A stretch of DNA of 63,313 bases from Melioribacteraceae bacterium (GTDB lineage Bacteria > Bacteroidota > Ignavibacteria > Ignavibacteriales > Melioribacteraceae): positions 1 to 63,313 of the forward strand of contig JAKIUC010000021.1 in the NCBI GenBank assembly GCA_021647785.1, in the 5' to 3' direction. The notes beneath the pieces are model-generated. The model was not told the DNA's origin and ran no database searches. It saw only the letters and a program-made list of their open reading frames with translations. Below are positions 1 to 8,607 of the stretch, one piece after another. The position numbers and the translations under genes are program-made. The stretch's first letter is position 1, and each line of letters opens with the position of its first letter.

Positions 1-2017
1 AGTTTAATGCAGCATTTTGAGGAGAATCTCCAGTAAAACCATACCACCAGTATTGTTCTGAAGGACGATCTGAGTTAAGTGATAATGGATCGTATGCAAA
101 GAAAACAACTTTATTACCAGCTGCAAGAGTTCTATTTCCTGCAATAGCAAGAGCATCGCCGCCGCTAATAGGCATACCAGTCATAAAAACTTGAACATCT
201 TCAACAAAATCTGCACCATCTAACCAGTTATTAGAACTAACTTCATATTCAGGATCATAAAGAATTGATGATGTCCAGCCACTATCTGCTGAAACTTGTG
301 CATGTAATTTAAACAAATTATCACCAAGTAAAGAACCTTCAACTGAATTAACCGGTGTTGCTAATAGTTGATCGCCAGAAGCAGCATAATTGATATCAGA
401 GTAATATGTACTAATACCCATTACATCTTTAGCAAAATCGCCATCAGGAATTTCCAGAGTTCCAGGCCATCCATACATACCGCCTAACCATTCGTCGCCA
501 GCAACCATATAGTTTCTATCTTTATCAGCAGCTAACCATGCAGCAATAATATCATTGTTAATATCAGCAGGTCCGCCTGTAGCAATTTCAATAATATTAT
601 TATAACCATTAACTAATTCTTCAGTTAATGCACCATATGCCCAAGAATCATGATCCCAAGCAAGTACAGCATATTTTGGGTCTCCATACGGATAGTTTCC
701 ACCACCAAAATAGTAACTTTGAGGATAACCAGATGCAGCATCAGGACCATTAAATACTAATAGTGCATTTGGGTTTTCTATAGCAAATATTTTGTAACTT
801 ACATCTCTTGCCCATTTTGTATAGTTACTACCAACATCTGTAGCTTCTAAAGAATAAATGATAGATGTACCTGCTACCTGTCCGGGAATATCTGCAGAAT
901 AAACATCACCACTTGCAGTCATTGCAACAGAAACTTCAGTACCATCATCAATAGTATAAAGTAAGTTTGCAGAAGCAACACCAGCAGAACCGCCACCAGG
1001 GTTTTCGTCAATAATAGTAGCTTCAACAGTTTGTGCCTCAGTTGAAAGTGTTGTACCAAGAATAGTTACGTCAGAAATTTTAGGAGGTGTGTCGCCTGTA
1101 ATATCAACAGCAACAGCAAAATCCCATGTGTACTTTCTTACCCACCATCCAGGTTCAGTAGTAGATGAACGACCATTTTCATAATATTTCCAAGTTGGAA
1201 TGCCAATTTGGTCAGTTGCCCAGAAACCAAATTGTTCATCAGCATCATCCAATTTTGTACCAGAGTGGATTGCAACAACAGCAAAAACTTCGCCTTTAAC
1301 GACATCAACCGTACCTAGACCAGTACCTTCTAAATCTAACCAAGTATAAACAGGAGCTTCACTAGTAGTTATACTAGGTGTTGTAGGCCAAGCAAAGCCT
1401 CCATCAGACCATAAGTCATAATCCCATGTATTAAGAGCAGGATCAGCATTATCTGTCCAAGGTGGAAGCATATGTGCAGAATCTGCAACAATCCAGTCAC
1501 CAGTAGCTTCTTCACCAAAATAATCAGCTTCGTTGAAACCATCACCAACTGATGGATAATATCCTTGATATGCAGGAGCTTCAGCAGCTACTAACTCATC
1601 ATATGTCCAATTTAGTTTAATAAGTCTTAAATCAATTGTGGCATTTGCAGCACCTTCATCTCTAGAATTAGAATAACCAATTCCTTTGATAGTCATATCA
1701 GCTTCAACTTTAAAATATGTGAACATAACATCTTGACCATAAAATACAAAGGGTGTATTAAAATTACCAAGCCCGCGGTAATTTACTGTATCTAACTTGC
1801 CAGCAGCTGTAAAGTTAATTGGTGTAATAACTGATTTTAATACATTACCTTTGAAGTTAGTAATTTTAGCGGTTTCTAAAGCTTCTTTAAGAGAAGAAGT
1901 TTTTTTTAAGTGAATTTTCTCGCCACTTGGTTTTAAAACATATCGCTCACTTTGAGCCATAGTGAAGCTTGCAAAAAAAGCAAGCACTAATGAAATTGTA
2001 AAAAATCTTTTAAACAT
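1..2017 (-). CDS. Large secreted surface protein, 5' part (runs off the left window edge)
   Basis: The minus strand is open from an ATG at 2017 to the window edge, about 672 codons without a stop, so the C-terminus is missing. Residues 1-20 form a clear signal peptide (MFKRFFTISLVLAFFASF, then TMAQ). The mature part is rich in Gly, Ala, Asp, Tyr and Trp, with beta-type stretches such as TPPKISDVTILGTTLS and SANLLYTIDDGTEVS that resemble Ig/fibronectin-like modules. I recognise no catalytic motif. Proteins like this in Ignavibacteria-type genomes usually end in a T9SS sorting domain, but that end lies outside the window, so export by T9SS is only an inference. The 670-bp leader upstream holds a large palindrome. 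Function unknown. Confidence 0.85.
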   Translation of the reverse strand, partial: MFKRFFTISLVLAFFASFTMAQSERYVLKPSGEKIHLKKTSSLKEALETAKITNFKGNVLKSVITPINFTAAGKLDTVNYRGLGNFNTPFVFYGQDVMFTYFKVEADMTIKGIGYSNSRDEGAANATIDLRLIKLNWTYDELVAAEAPAYQGYYPSVGDGFNEADYFGEEATGDWIVADSAHMLPPWTDNADPALNTWDYDLWSDGGFAWPTTPSITTSEAPVYTWLDLEGTGLGTVDVVKGEVFAVVAIHSGTKLDDADEQFGFWATDQIGIPTWKYYENGRSSTTEPGWWVRKYTWDFAVAVDITGDTPPKISDVTILGTTLSTEAQTVEATIIDENPGGGSAGVASANLLYTIDDGTEVSVAMTASGDVYSADIPGQVAGTSIIYSLEATDVGSNYTKWARDVSYKIFAIENPNALLVFNGPDAASGYPQSYYFGGGNYPYGDPKYAVLAWDHDSWAYGALTEELVNGYNNIIEIATGGPADINNDIIAAWLAADKDRNYMVAGDEWLGGMYGWPGTLEIPDGDFAKDVMGISTYYSDINYAASGDQLLATPVNSVEGSLLGDNLFKLHAQVSADSGWTSSILYDPEYEVSSNNWLDGADFVEDVQVFMTGMPISGGDALAIAGNRTLAAGNKVVFFAYDPLSLNSDRPSEQYWWYGFTGDSPQNAALN

Positions 2018-2459
2018 AGGTTTCTCCTTGTTTAATTAGTGAATAGTGAATTAATTGGTGTTAAAAAAACTTTAAAGCTATTGGAACTTTCTTGAAAGGT
2101 GTTCGTCATAAGAATTGTAAAAAAAAGTAAATTTGTTTTCAAGTCGTCTCAGCTTTATTTATATAAATACTACAATGGAACTAAAATAGTACATTTGAAA
2201 TTATTAGTCAAGCAAGTTTTAAATTGCTTTTTAAGAAATATTTCTCACCTAAACTTTTCAAAGAAAAAATAGTTAATAAGATTAAGCACTTCACAACACC
2301 AACAAGCATATCATATAGTATTCTAAAGGCTTTAAGCATCCTTTAACATTAATTGAATGTAAAAGATAATATAAGTTTTTTTTTTTGTCAAGGGATATTT
2401 TAATGCACATAAAGTAAATTACTATCTAATGCAAACCCAAATGTTTTTTACAACTGAAA

Positions 2460-2507
2460 TTATACACACGTAGGGACGTAGCGAGCTACGTCCCTACGTG
2501 TGTATAA
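2460..2507. repeat. Perfect palindrome, copy 1 (core CGTAGGGACGTAGC)
   Basis: Two 23-bp arms are exact reverse complements around a 2-nt centre (GA at 2483-2484). The inner part, CGTAGGGACGTAGC and its complement, recurs exactly at 20481-20510. The outer arm sequence here (TATACACA) differs from the other copy (TAGC) yet still pairs perfectly. It may act as a hairpin or a cruciform. No T-tract follows directly, so a simple terminator role is doubtful. Confidence 0.9.
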
Positions 2508-2644
2508 AAATATCCATTTGGAACTTGCCATTGCATATTGCGGTTTTACTTTTGCTGCACAGAAAATAATAACAAGTTTTGAAAATTGCTATTTTAATAG
2601 CTGAAAGTGAAATAGAGTAGAGTTAATATAAGGTAAAGGGGTAC

Positions 2645-2674
2645 AGGGATTTATTAAAAAACCCCTGAATAAAA
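2645..2674 (-). terminator. Hairpin downstream of trxA
   Basis: Just past the thioredoxin stop, the minus strand reads CAGGG, then a T/A-rich loop, then CCCTG. An alternative pairing of AGGGG with CCCCT is also possible. No clean T-run follows the stem, so this is at best a weak terminator for the dnaE-SDR-trxA run. Confidence 0.4.
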
Positions 2675-2687
2675 AAGAATAAACTAA

Positions 2688-3008
2688 TTACAGAACTGCA
2701 TTTAGTTTTTCAACAAAAGCCGCTTTTGGTAATGCACCAATAATTGTATCAGCAATTTCACCATTCTTAATTATTAAAATTGTAGGTATGCTACGCACAC
2801 CATATTTAATAGTTGTTTCTTGGTTTGAATCAATATCTAGTTTTCCAACCTTAGCTTTACCCTCAAATTCAGAAGCTAAATCTTCAATAATAGGTGCAAT
2901 TGCTCTACATGGTGCACACCATGCTGCCCAGAAATCTACAACTACTGGTAACTCAGATTTTAATACTTCTTCTTCAAAATTCCCATCTGTAAATTCAATA
3001 GGTTTCAT
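2688..3008 (-). CDS. trxA: Thioredoxin
   Basis: A 106-residue protein of normal thioredoxin length and fold. It has the FWAAWCAPC active site with redox cysteines Cys31 and Cys34, and the cis-Pro segment VRSIPTILI. It is a cytoplasmic disulfide reductase that would serve ribonucleotide reductase, peroxiredoxins and similar partners. The active site is WCAPC rather than the classical WCGPC, a substitution expected to change redox potential slightly. The start is supported by GGAG five bases before the ATG. It lies 21 bp after the SDR gene, so the two are probably co-transcribed. Confidence 0.95.
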   Translation of the reverse strand: MKPIEFTDGNFEEEVLKSELPVVVDFWAAWCAPCRAIAPIIEDLASEFEGKAKVGKLDIDSNQETTIKYGVRSIPTILIIKNGEIADTIIGALPKAAFVEKLNAVL

Positions 3009-3029
3009 TTTTTCTCCAAATAATTATAT

Positions 3030-3854
3030 TTATTTAATAGGCTTACAAATAGTTTCACCAGTATAATTAACTACATACTCACCACCATCAACTTGTAAAA
3101 CATTTCCTGAAATCCAATCTGCTTTTTCGTCAGTTAACATAACAATAGCTTTGGCAACATCTGTTGCAAGAGTTAATCTTCCACCAGGGTTTTTCGTTTT
3201 TGCACCTTCCATCATTTTGTCGTTTCCCGGAATTTTTCTTAATGCAGGAGTATCGGTAACACCAGCCATTATTGCATTTGCTGTTACTCCCATTGAGCCA
3301 AGCTCTACAGCGAGCTGCCTTATATGAGATTCCAAGGAAGCCTTTGCTGCTGAAACTGCACCATAAGAAGGAAATACTGCACTAGAGCCTGCACTTGTAA
3401 GAGCAAATATTCTGGCTTTTTTTGCTAACAAATCTCTATGCACTAATCCTTGAGTCCAATAAACTAAAGAGTGAGCCATAACATCTACAGTCATTTCCAT
3501 CTGAGCTTTTGTTACACCATTCACAGGGTCTTTTGAAATATATGGTTTCAATGTTCCAAAGGCTAATGAATGAATTAATACATTAATAAGAGGATGCTCT
3601 TTTGTTGCAAATCTCTCTTTAATTTCATCCAATGTATCATTTCTTTTTAATTGGTCAGCGGCATTCATATTAAAAAAGACAGCTTTTTGCCCAGTTCTTT
3701 CAATTTTTTTGATAATACTATTTACATTTGGCATTGAACTTTGACGATCTAAATGTATTCCGAGTATATTATAACCAGCTTTAGCCAACTCTACAGCAGA
3801 GGCTCCACCAAAACCACTTGAAGCACCTAATATTAATGCCCATTTTTTGACCAT
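3030..3854 (-). CDS. Short-chain dehydrogenase/reductase, enoyl-ACP-reductase-like
   Basis: A 274-residue SDR protein. It has an N-terminal NAD(P)-binding glycine motif (LGASSGFGGASA), a Tyr-x6-Lys catalytic pair (SYGAVSAAK, about Tyr164 and Lys171), and the C-terminal ISGNVLQVDGG. The x6 spacing, rather than x3, is the pattern of FabI/FabL enoyl-ACP reductases, so a role in the last step of fatty-acid elongation is likely, though not proven. The reading frame extends to an ATG at 3866. I chose the ATG at 3854 because TGAGGA lies six bases before it and the first ATG has no such site. It is directly upstream of trxA. Confidence 0.8.
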   Translation of the reverse strand: MVKKWALILGASSGFGGASAVELAKAGYNILGIHLDRQSSMPNVNSIIKKIERTGQKAVFFNMNAADQLKRNDTLDEIKERFATKEHPLINVLIHSLAFGTLKPYISKDPVNGVTKAQMEMTVDVMAHSLVYWTQGLVHRDLLAKKARIFALTSAGSSAVFPSYGAVSAAKASLESHIRQLAVELGSMGVTANAIMAGVTDTPALRKIPGNDKMMEGAKTKNPGGRLTLATDVAKAIVMLTDEKADWISGNVLQVDGGEYVVNYTGETICKPIK

Positions 3855-3919
3855 TTTATTCCTCATAGTTTAAAATTAGAATGTCAAAGTTACAAAAATA
3901 GAGACCCTAAATCAATTTA

Positions 3920-6900
3920 TTAGGATGAAAGGTATTTTAAACTCTTTTCACCAAGTAGATTAAGTAACTCTGAGATAGATGAATCTGAAATAGATATTTT
4001 TTGATTTAAATAAAAATCTCTTATAGTTCCATTTATTCGCACCCTCAAACAAACTGGAATTGAACCTGCATTATCAGAAAGAATTTTTTTAATCTTGGCA
4101 ATAGTATCTTTGTTATGATTCATAGAATTAAGGTCTAATAATATCTTTTTTGCAAACTTATTTCTTACATTCTCAAGTGGGTATGCACTTTCGGCATGTA
4201 TCTTTATTGAATCGCCAGTGCTTTCCAAGTTACCTCTTACTAAAACTGTTGCTTCAGGAATAATACATGTTCCAAATTCTTCATAAACTTTTGAAAACAT
4301 CAAACATTCGCATGAGCCTGAAAAATCATCAATTTTAAAGAAAGCCATCTCTCTACCGGAGCGATCAATTTTTGTGCGGAAATCTGTTACAACTCCAACA
4401 GCCATAACAAATTCCTTACCCTCAAAAGTTTCTGCCTCCCCAAGATGAACAGATGCAAATGAGTTATACTCCAACTCATATTTCCGTAGCGGATGATCGG
4501 AGAGATAGAAGTTTAGAACCTCCCGCTCCTTTGCCAATCTAACATTAGCTTGCCACACTTCAACATTTGGCAGCTCCGGTTCTTCAATATCTATTGCATT
4601 AGCATCATCTCCAAATAGACCGCCACTCATCGATTCTTTAGCACTCTGGTATTTTGAGCCATAACTTAGAGCCACTTCAATTGCTGCAAAATTCTGTGCT
4701 CTGCTGCCAGCGAGATTATCAAAACCTCCTGAGAGAACAAAGCCTTCAAAAGCTCTTTTACTAATAATTCGAGTATCAATGTTTGCTGCCATATCATAAA
4801 TAGAAGTGAAATCTCGTCCAAGTTTTTCACGTGCATTTTTTAATGATTCAACAGCAGGTGCCCCAACATTTTTGATTGCCTTCATTCCAAATATTATTTT
4901 ATTACCATCAACATTAAAATCGACAGATGGTTTGTTAACATCGGGCGGCAGTACCTTCACTTTCATTTTTCTGCACTCTTCCAAAAGCATCGAAACTTTA
5001 TCAGAATTTCCAAATTCGTGAGTGAGGTTAGCAGCAAGAAACTCGGGTAAATAATTAGCTTTCATATATGCTGTTTGATATGCAACATAACTATAGGCAA
5101 CTGCATGGCTCTTGTTAAAACCATAGTTTGCAAACTTATCAATATTATTAAATATTTCATTCGCAATTCTTTCAGAAATATCGTTCGTCTCTTTTGCACC
5201 TTTAATGAACCTCGTCCGCTGCTCCTTCATCGCAGTAAGGTCTTTCTTACCCATTGCCCGTCTAAGAATATCCGCATCTGCAAGAGACATACCTGCAACT
5301 TGATTTGCTAATTTAATTACCTGTTCCTGATAAACAATAATTCCATAAGTTTCACTAAGTATTGGTTCTAATATTGGATGGTCATATTTCACCTCTTCTC
5401 TACCATGCTTCCGCTTTATGAACGATTCAATAAAATCCATTGGACCCGGACGGTAAAGAGCATTCATTGCGGATAAATCTTTTATGCTTGTTGGCTTTAG
5501 ATTTTTTAAGTGCTCTCGCATTGCACCCGATTCAAACTGGAAGATTGCTGTTGTTTGTCCCTTAGCAAAAAGTTCAAATGTTTTTTTATCATCTGTTGGA
5601 ATATCATCAGCAACTAATTTAATTCCCCTATTCTGTTTAACAAGTTTTATTGAGTCACGAATAATTGAAAGAGTTCGCAAACCAAGAAAATCCATTTTCA
5701 ACAAGCCTGCACTGGCTTCAAGTTCTTTCATATTAAATTGGGTAACTAAATCTTTAGAAGTACCCGCAGTAGCAAGTGCAACATAATCGCTAACAGGACC
5801 AGGTGCAATTACAACACCGGCAGCATGTTTAGAATTATTCCTGTTCATTCCCTCTAATATTTTAGCGTACTTAATCAAGTCTTGAATTTTCTGGTCATTA
5901 GAATTTTTTACCCATTTTAACTCTGCAACTTTTGCAATTGATTCCTCAATGGAAGCGACTTTCCCAAACTTTGATGGGATATGCTTAGTAATACTGGTTA
6001 CAACAGGGATTGATATTTTCAGTACTCGTGCAACATCCTTTAACACAGCTTTTGATGAGAGTCTGTTAAAAGTTACAATCTGACAAACTGAATCCTCTCC
6101 ATACTTCTCTTTCACATAATCAATTACTTCCCCACGCTGGTCATCAGCAAAATCAATATCAATATCGGGCATTGATTGACGAGCAGGATTTAAGAATCGC
6201 TCAAAGAGCAAATCGTAATCGAGCGGATTAACATTGGTGATGCGTAGTGCATAAGCCACCAAACTACCAGCAGCACTGCCTCTTCCAGGTCCAACCGGAA
6301 TAGCCATATTCTTTGCAGCATTTATAAAATCTGCGGTAATAAGAAAATAACCAGGATACCCCATATCATTAATTACTTTTATTTCGAAGTTAAATCTATC
6401 CCATATTTCTTTTGTAATCTCTCTCCCTTCATATCGTTTCTTTAAACCCTCTTTTGCAAGTATCTCTAAATACTCTTCCAAATTTTTTGCTGGTGAGTCC
6501 TCTGGTATTGGAAATTCTGGAAAATACAAACCACCAAATGTAATATCATCATCTATCTTATCTGCAATCTCAACAGTATTAGAGATGGCTTCCGGATAAT
6601 TCGGGAAGAGTGCAATCATCTCTTCTGTTGATTTAAAATATATTTGGTCAGTTTTGTAACGAAGTTCACGATAATCTTTTTCACCAGTTTTATCTGCCAT
6701 TAGCAAAAGAATATTATGAGCAATTGCATGCTCTTTTTTGATATAGTGAATATCATTTGTTGCAACTAATTTTATATCAAGTTCTTTTGCAAGTTTAGGG
6801 ATTTCGTTTCGGAATATTTCATCACCATCCATATGGTGTTCCTGAATTTCAAGATAGAAATCATCACCAAATAATTCCTTAAACTCAAGTGCCACTTCCC

Positions 6901-7384
6901 TCGCACGCTCTGAATTTCCATCGCGAAAAGGAGCAGCAACAATTCCGCCAATACATGCTGATGTTGCTATTAAACCTTCACTATATTTTTTAAGAATTTC
7001 CATATCAATTCTTGGCTTGTAGTAAAATCCTTCCGTAAAACCAAGCGATACAAGTTTAGTGAGATTTTTATAACCAACATCGTTCTTAGCCAATAATATC
7101 AAGTGTTTATAGTGTTTCGATTTTTTCTTGCCAACTTTTTTTTCGCCCCGAGCAAAACGAGAGCCTTCTGAAACTATATATATTTCTGAACCAAGTATCG
7201 GTTTTATTCCAGCTTTTTTTGCTTTCTTATAAAACTCTGAGACACCATACATCACACCATGGTCAGTAAGTGCCAATGCCTTTTGATTATTTGCAACAGC
7301 AGCATTTATCAGTGTATCAACTGTACATGCGGCATCTTGCAAACTGTAATGTGTGTGGTTATGTAGATGAACAAATTCGCTCAT
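3920..7384 (-). CDS. dnaE: DNA polymerase III subunit alpha
   Basis: An 1154-residue protein, full length for DnaE. The N-terminus is a PHP domain (HLHNHTHYSLQDAA, ALTDHGVMYG) with metal-ligand histidines present. The polymerase palm carries PDIDIDFAD at about residues 404-412, holding the catalytic aspartates, with GPGRGSAAGSLVAY just before it. YRPGPMDFI lies in the fingers, and an OB-fold follows near 990-1060. It is the catalytic subunit of the replicative polymerase, binding the beta clamp and tau. No intein or frameshift is visible. The polymerase and PHP regions are contiguous, and there is no exonuclease insertion of the PolC kind. Confidence 0.98.
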   Translation of the reverse strand: MSEFVHLHNHTHYSLQDAACTVDTLINAAVANNQKALALTDHGVMYGVSEFYKKAKKAGIKPILGSEIYIVSEGSRFARGEKKVGKKKSKHYKHLILLAKNDVGYKNLTKLVSLGFTEGFYYKPRIDMEILKKYSEGLIATSACIGGIVAAPFRDGNSERAREVALEFKELFGDDFYLEIQEHHMDGDEIFRNEIPKLAKELDIKLVATNDIHYIKKEHAIAHNILLLMADKTGEKDYRELRYKTDQIYFKSTEEMIALFPNYPEAISNTVEIADKIDDDITFGGLYFPEFPIPEDSPAKNLEEYLEILAKEGLKKRYEGREITKEIWDRFNFEIKVINDMGYPGYFLITADFINAAKNMAIPVGPGRGSAAGSLVAYALRITNVNPLDYDLLFERFLNPARQSMPDIDIDFADDQRGEVIDYVKEKYGEDSVCQIVTFNRLSSKAVLKDVARVLKISIPVVTSITKHIPSKFGKVASIEESIAKVAELKWVKNSNDQKIQDLIKYAKILEGMNRNNSKHAAGVVIAPGPVSDYVALATAGTSKDLVTQFNMKELEASAGLLKMDFLGLRTLSIIRDSIKLVKQNRGIKLVADDIPTDDKKTFELFAKGQTTAIFQFESGAMREHLKNLKPTSIKDLSAMNALYRPGPMDFIESFIKRKHGREEVKYDHPILEPILSETYGIIVYQEQVIKLANQVAGMSLADADILRRAMGKKDLTAMKEQRTRFIKGAKETNDISERIANEIFNNIDKFANYGFNKSHAVAYSYVAYQTAYMKANYLPEFLAANLTHEFGNSDKVSMLLEECRKMKVKVLPPDVNKPSVDFNVDGNKIIFGMKAIKNVGAPAVESLKNAREKLGRDFTSIYDMAANIDTRIISKRAFEGFVLSGGFDNLAGSRAQNFAAIEVALSYGSKYQSAKESMSGGLFGDDANAIDIEEPELPNVEVWQANVRLAKEREVLNFYLSDHPLRKYELEYNSFASVHLGEAETFEGKEFVMAVGVVTDFRTKIDRSGREMAFFKIDDFSGSCECLMFSKVYEEFGTCIIPEATVLVRGNLESTGDSIKIHAESAYPLENVRNKFAKKILLDLNSMNHNKDTIAKIKKILSDNAGSIPVCLRVRINGTIRDFYLNQKISISDSSISELLNLLGEKSLKYLSS

Positions 7385-7505
7385 AATTTATTTTAATTCC
7401 TTCCAAAAATCTTTTAATTTCCAATTGCAAATTACTTGGAATATTTCTTTTAATTTTAAAATACTTTATCGCATATTACATCTGCCAAAGCGGGCTGTAC
7501 TGCGG

Positions 7506-7955
7506 TTAGTTTTTACCAGTATGACCAAAGCCACCTTCTCCGCGAATGCTTTCTGCTAACTCTGAACTCTCTTCCAACTCAGCTTTGTAAAACTTAGAGA
7601 GAACAAGTTGTGCTATTCTATCCCCTCGCTTTACAAGAAAATCTTCTTTAGAAAAATTACTCATAATAATTCCAACTTCACCTCTGTAGTCCGAGTCAAT
7701 TGTACCGGGTGAATTCAGCAAACCAATTCCGTGTTTAAGTGCCAACCCGCTACGTGGTCTTACTTGAATTTCATATCCAACTGGAATTTCAACTATTAAG
7801 TTTGTTGGCACTAATTTTACTTCTCCAGATTTAATAATTATTTCATCATCTACTGCTGCACGTATATCCATACCAGCACTACCTTCTGTAGCATAATGCG
7901 GAAGCGGGATGTCGTTAAATTTTTTTGATATTCTTTTTATTTTCATTTTAATCAT
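7506..7955 (-). CDS. dut: dUTP diphosphatase
   Basis: A 149-residue trimeric dUTPase that hydrolyses dUTP to dUMP and PPi, limiting uracil in DNA and feeding dTMP synthesis. All five family motifs are visible: SAGMDIRAA, RPRSGLALKHG, GTIDSDYRGEV with the catalytic Asp, GDRIAQLVL, and the C-terminal GEGGFGHTG arm. The frame continues upstream to 7991. The ATG at 7955 is preferred because AAAAGGA lies six bases before it, and because the extra upstream codons coincide with a short dispersed repeat (7970-8000). It lies 121 bp upstream of dnaE in the same direction. Confidence 0.96.
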   Translation of the reverse strand: MIKMKIKRISKKFNDIPLPHYATEGSAGMDIRAAVDDEIIIKSGEVKLVPTNLIVEIPVGYEIQVRPRSGLALKHGIGLLNSPGTIDSDYRGEVGIIMSNFSKEDFLVKRGDRIAQLVLSKFYKAELEESSELAESIRGEGGFGHTGKN

Positions 7956-7969
7956 ATTATTCCTTTTAA

Positions 7970-8000
7970 AAGAAATGCCACGAAGGCACAAAATATTTTT
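7970..8000 (-). repeat. Short dispersed repeat (TTTGTGCCTTCGTGGC type), inverted copy
   Basis: Read on the minus strand this is TTTTGTGCCTTCGTGGCATT. It resembles the two plus-strand copies at 8071-8112 and 8552-8595 and lies in the leader of dut. It makes the first ATG of the dut frame unlikely to be the true start. Confidence 0.55.
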
Positions 8001-8070
8001 TGATTAAGCAATCCTAATATTCAATCTTTAACTAACGATGTTCATTTTATATTTGCTCTGCATTTTGATT

Positions 8071-8112
8071 TTTTCTTCCTTTGTGTCTTTGAGACTTTGT
8101 GGCTACTCTTTC
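8071..8112 (+). repeat. Direct repeat flanking the GxxExxY gene, left copy
   Basis: The block contains TTTGTGTCTTTGAGACTTTG followed by TGGCTACTCTT. It matches the right copy at 8552-8595 closely, with a few substitutions and a short indel. The two copies are about 480 bp apart and bracket the GxxExxY gene exactly. Confidence 0.7.
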
Positions 8113-8139
8113 AACACAGCAAAAGACACTAAAAAATAT

Positions 8140-8532
8140 TTATCTAATTAACCTTTTAATTCCATCCTTAATAACTGATACATTAAAGTTAATTAAAAAA
8201 CCTAATCTACGGTTCGTCAATTTCAAATGACTTAATAATTGAGAAATCCAAACTGGATTAACATTCTCTACTGCTTTCAATTCACAAATGATAGACCTTT
8301 CAACCAGGACATCAAGTCTAAATCCTTCATTAAACCTTATCCCATCATATACAATCGGTACATCAATTTGTCTTTCACATTTTAATCCTCTTTTTCTTAG
8401 TTCATGACAGAAACAGACTTCATAAACTCTTTCCAATAATCCAGGTCCAAGATTTTTATGAACAGTATATGCAGAATCAACTATTAACTTTGCTATCTCC
8501 TCTTCTCGTTTTGAAAGCGGTGAAAACTCCAT
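8140..8532 (-). CDS. GxxExxY family protein
   Basis: A 130-residue protein of the GxxExxY family. The signature is at residues 29-37 (GPGLLERVYE), followed by VIYDGIRFNEGFRLDVLVE-type and CELKAVE-type strands. The alternating D..., E.K pattern resembles a PD-(D/E)XK nuclease core, but activity is unproven in this family and the cellular role is unknown. A strong AGGAGG precedes the ATG by seven bases. The gene sits alone between two near-identical short repeats, which suggests it travels or duplicates as a unit. Such genes often occur in several copies per genome in this phylum. Confidence 0.85.
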   Translation of the reverse strand: MEFSPLSKREEEIAKLIVDSAYTVHKNLGPGLLERVYEVCFCHELRKRGLKCERQIDVPIVYDGIRFNEGFRLDVLVERSIICELKAVENVNPVWISQLLSHLKLTNRRLGFLINFNVSVIKDGIKRLIR

Positions 8533-8551
8533 TTGAAAATCCTCCTTTATA

Positions 8552-8595
8552 ATTTTCTTCTCCTTTGTGTCTTAGTGCCTTTGTGGCTATTCTTT
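8552..8595 (+). repeat. Direct repeat flanking the GxxExxY gene, right copy
   Basis: The block contains CTTTGTGTCTTAGTGCCTTT followed by GTGGCTATTCTTTT. It is the partner of the copy at 8071-8112 in the same orientation and lies just upstream of the ribosome binding site of the GxxExxY gene. Confidence 0.7.
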
Positions 8596-8607
8596 TTCAT
8601 TCTGCTT

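Larger units (their letters stand above)
2018..2687. other. Intergenic region between the secreted-protein gene and trxA
   Basis: This 670-bp stretch has no convincing gene on either strand. It should hold the promoter of the minus-strand secreted protein that starts at 2017. It contains a near-perfect 48-bp palindrome at 2460-2507, a poly-T tract near 2374-2385, and the trxA-proximal hairpin at 2645-2674. I could not assign a specific promoter. Confidence 0.6.

Noticed and set aside
5484-5786. 100-codon plus-strand open frame inside dnaE
   Set aside because: It is antisense to the conserved polymerase region. AT-rich codon use creates such open frames by chance.
3920-7384. Possible intein or split dnaE, as known in some bacteria
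   Set aside because: The length is normal at 1154 residues, the motifs are in order and no splicing blocks are seen.
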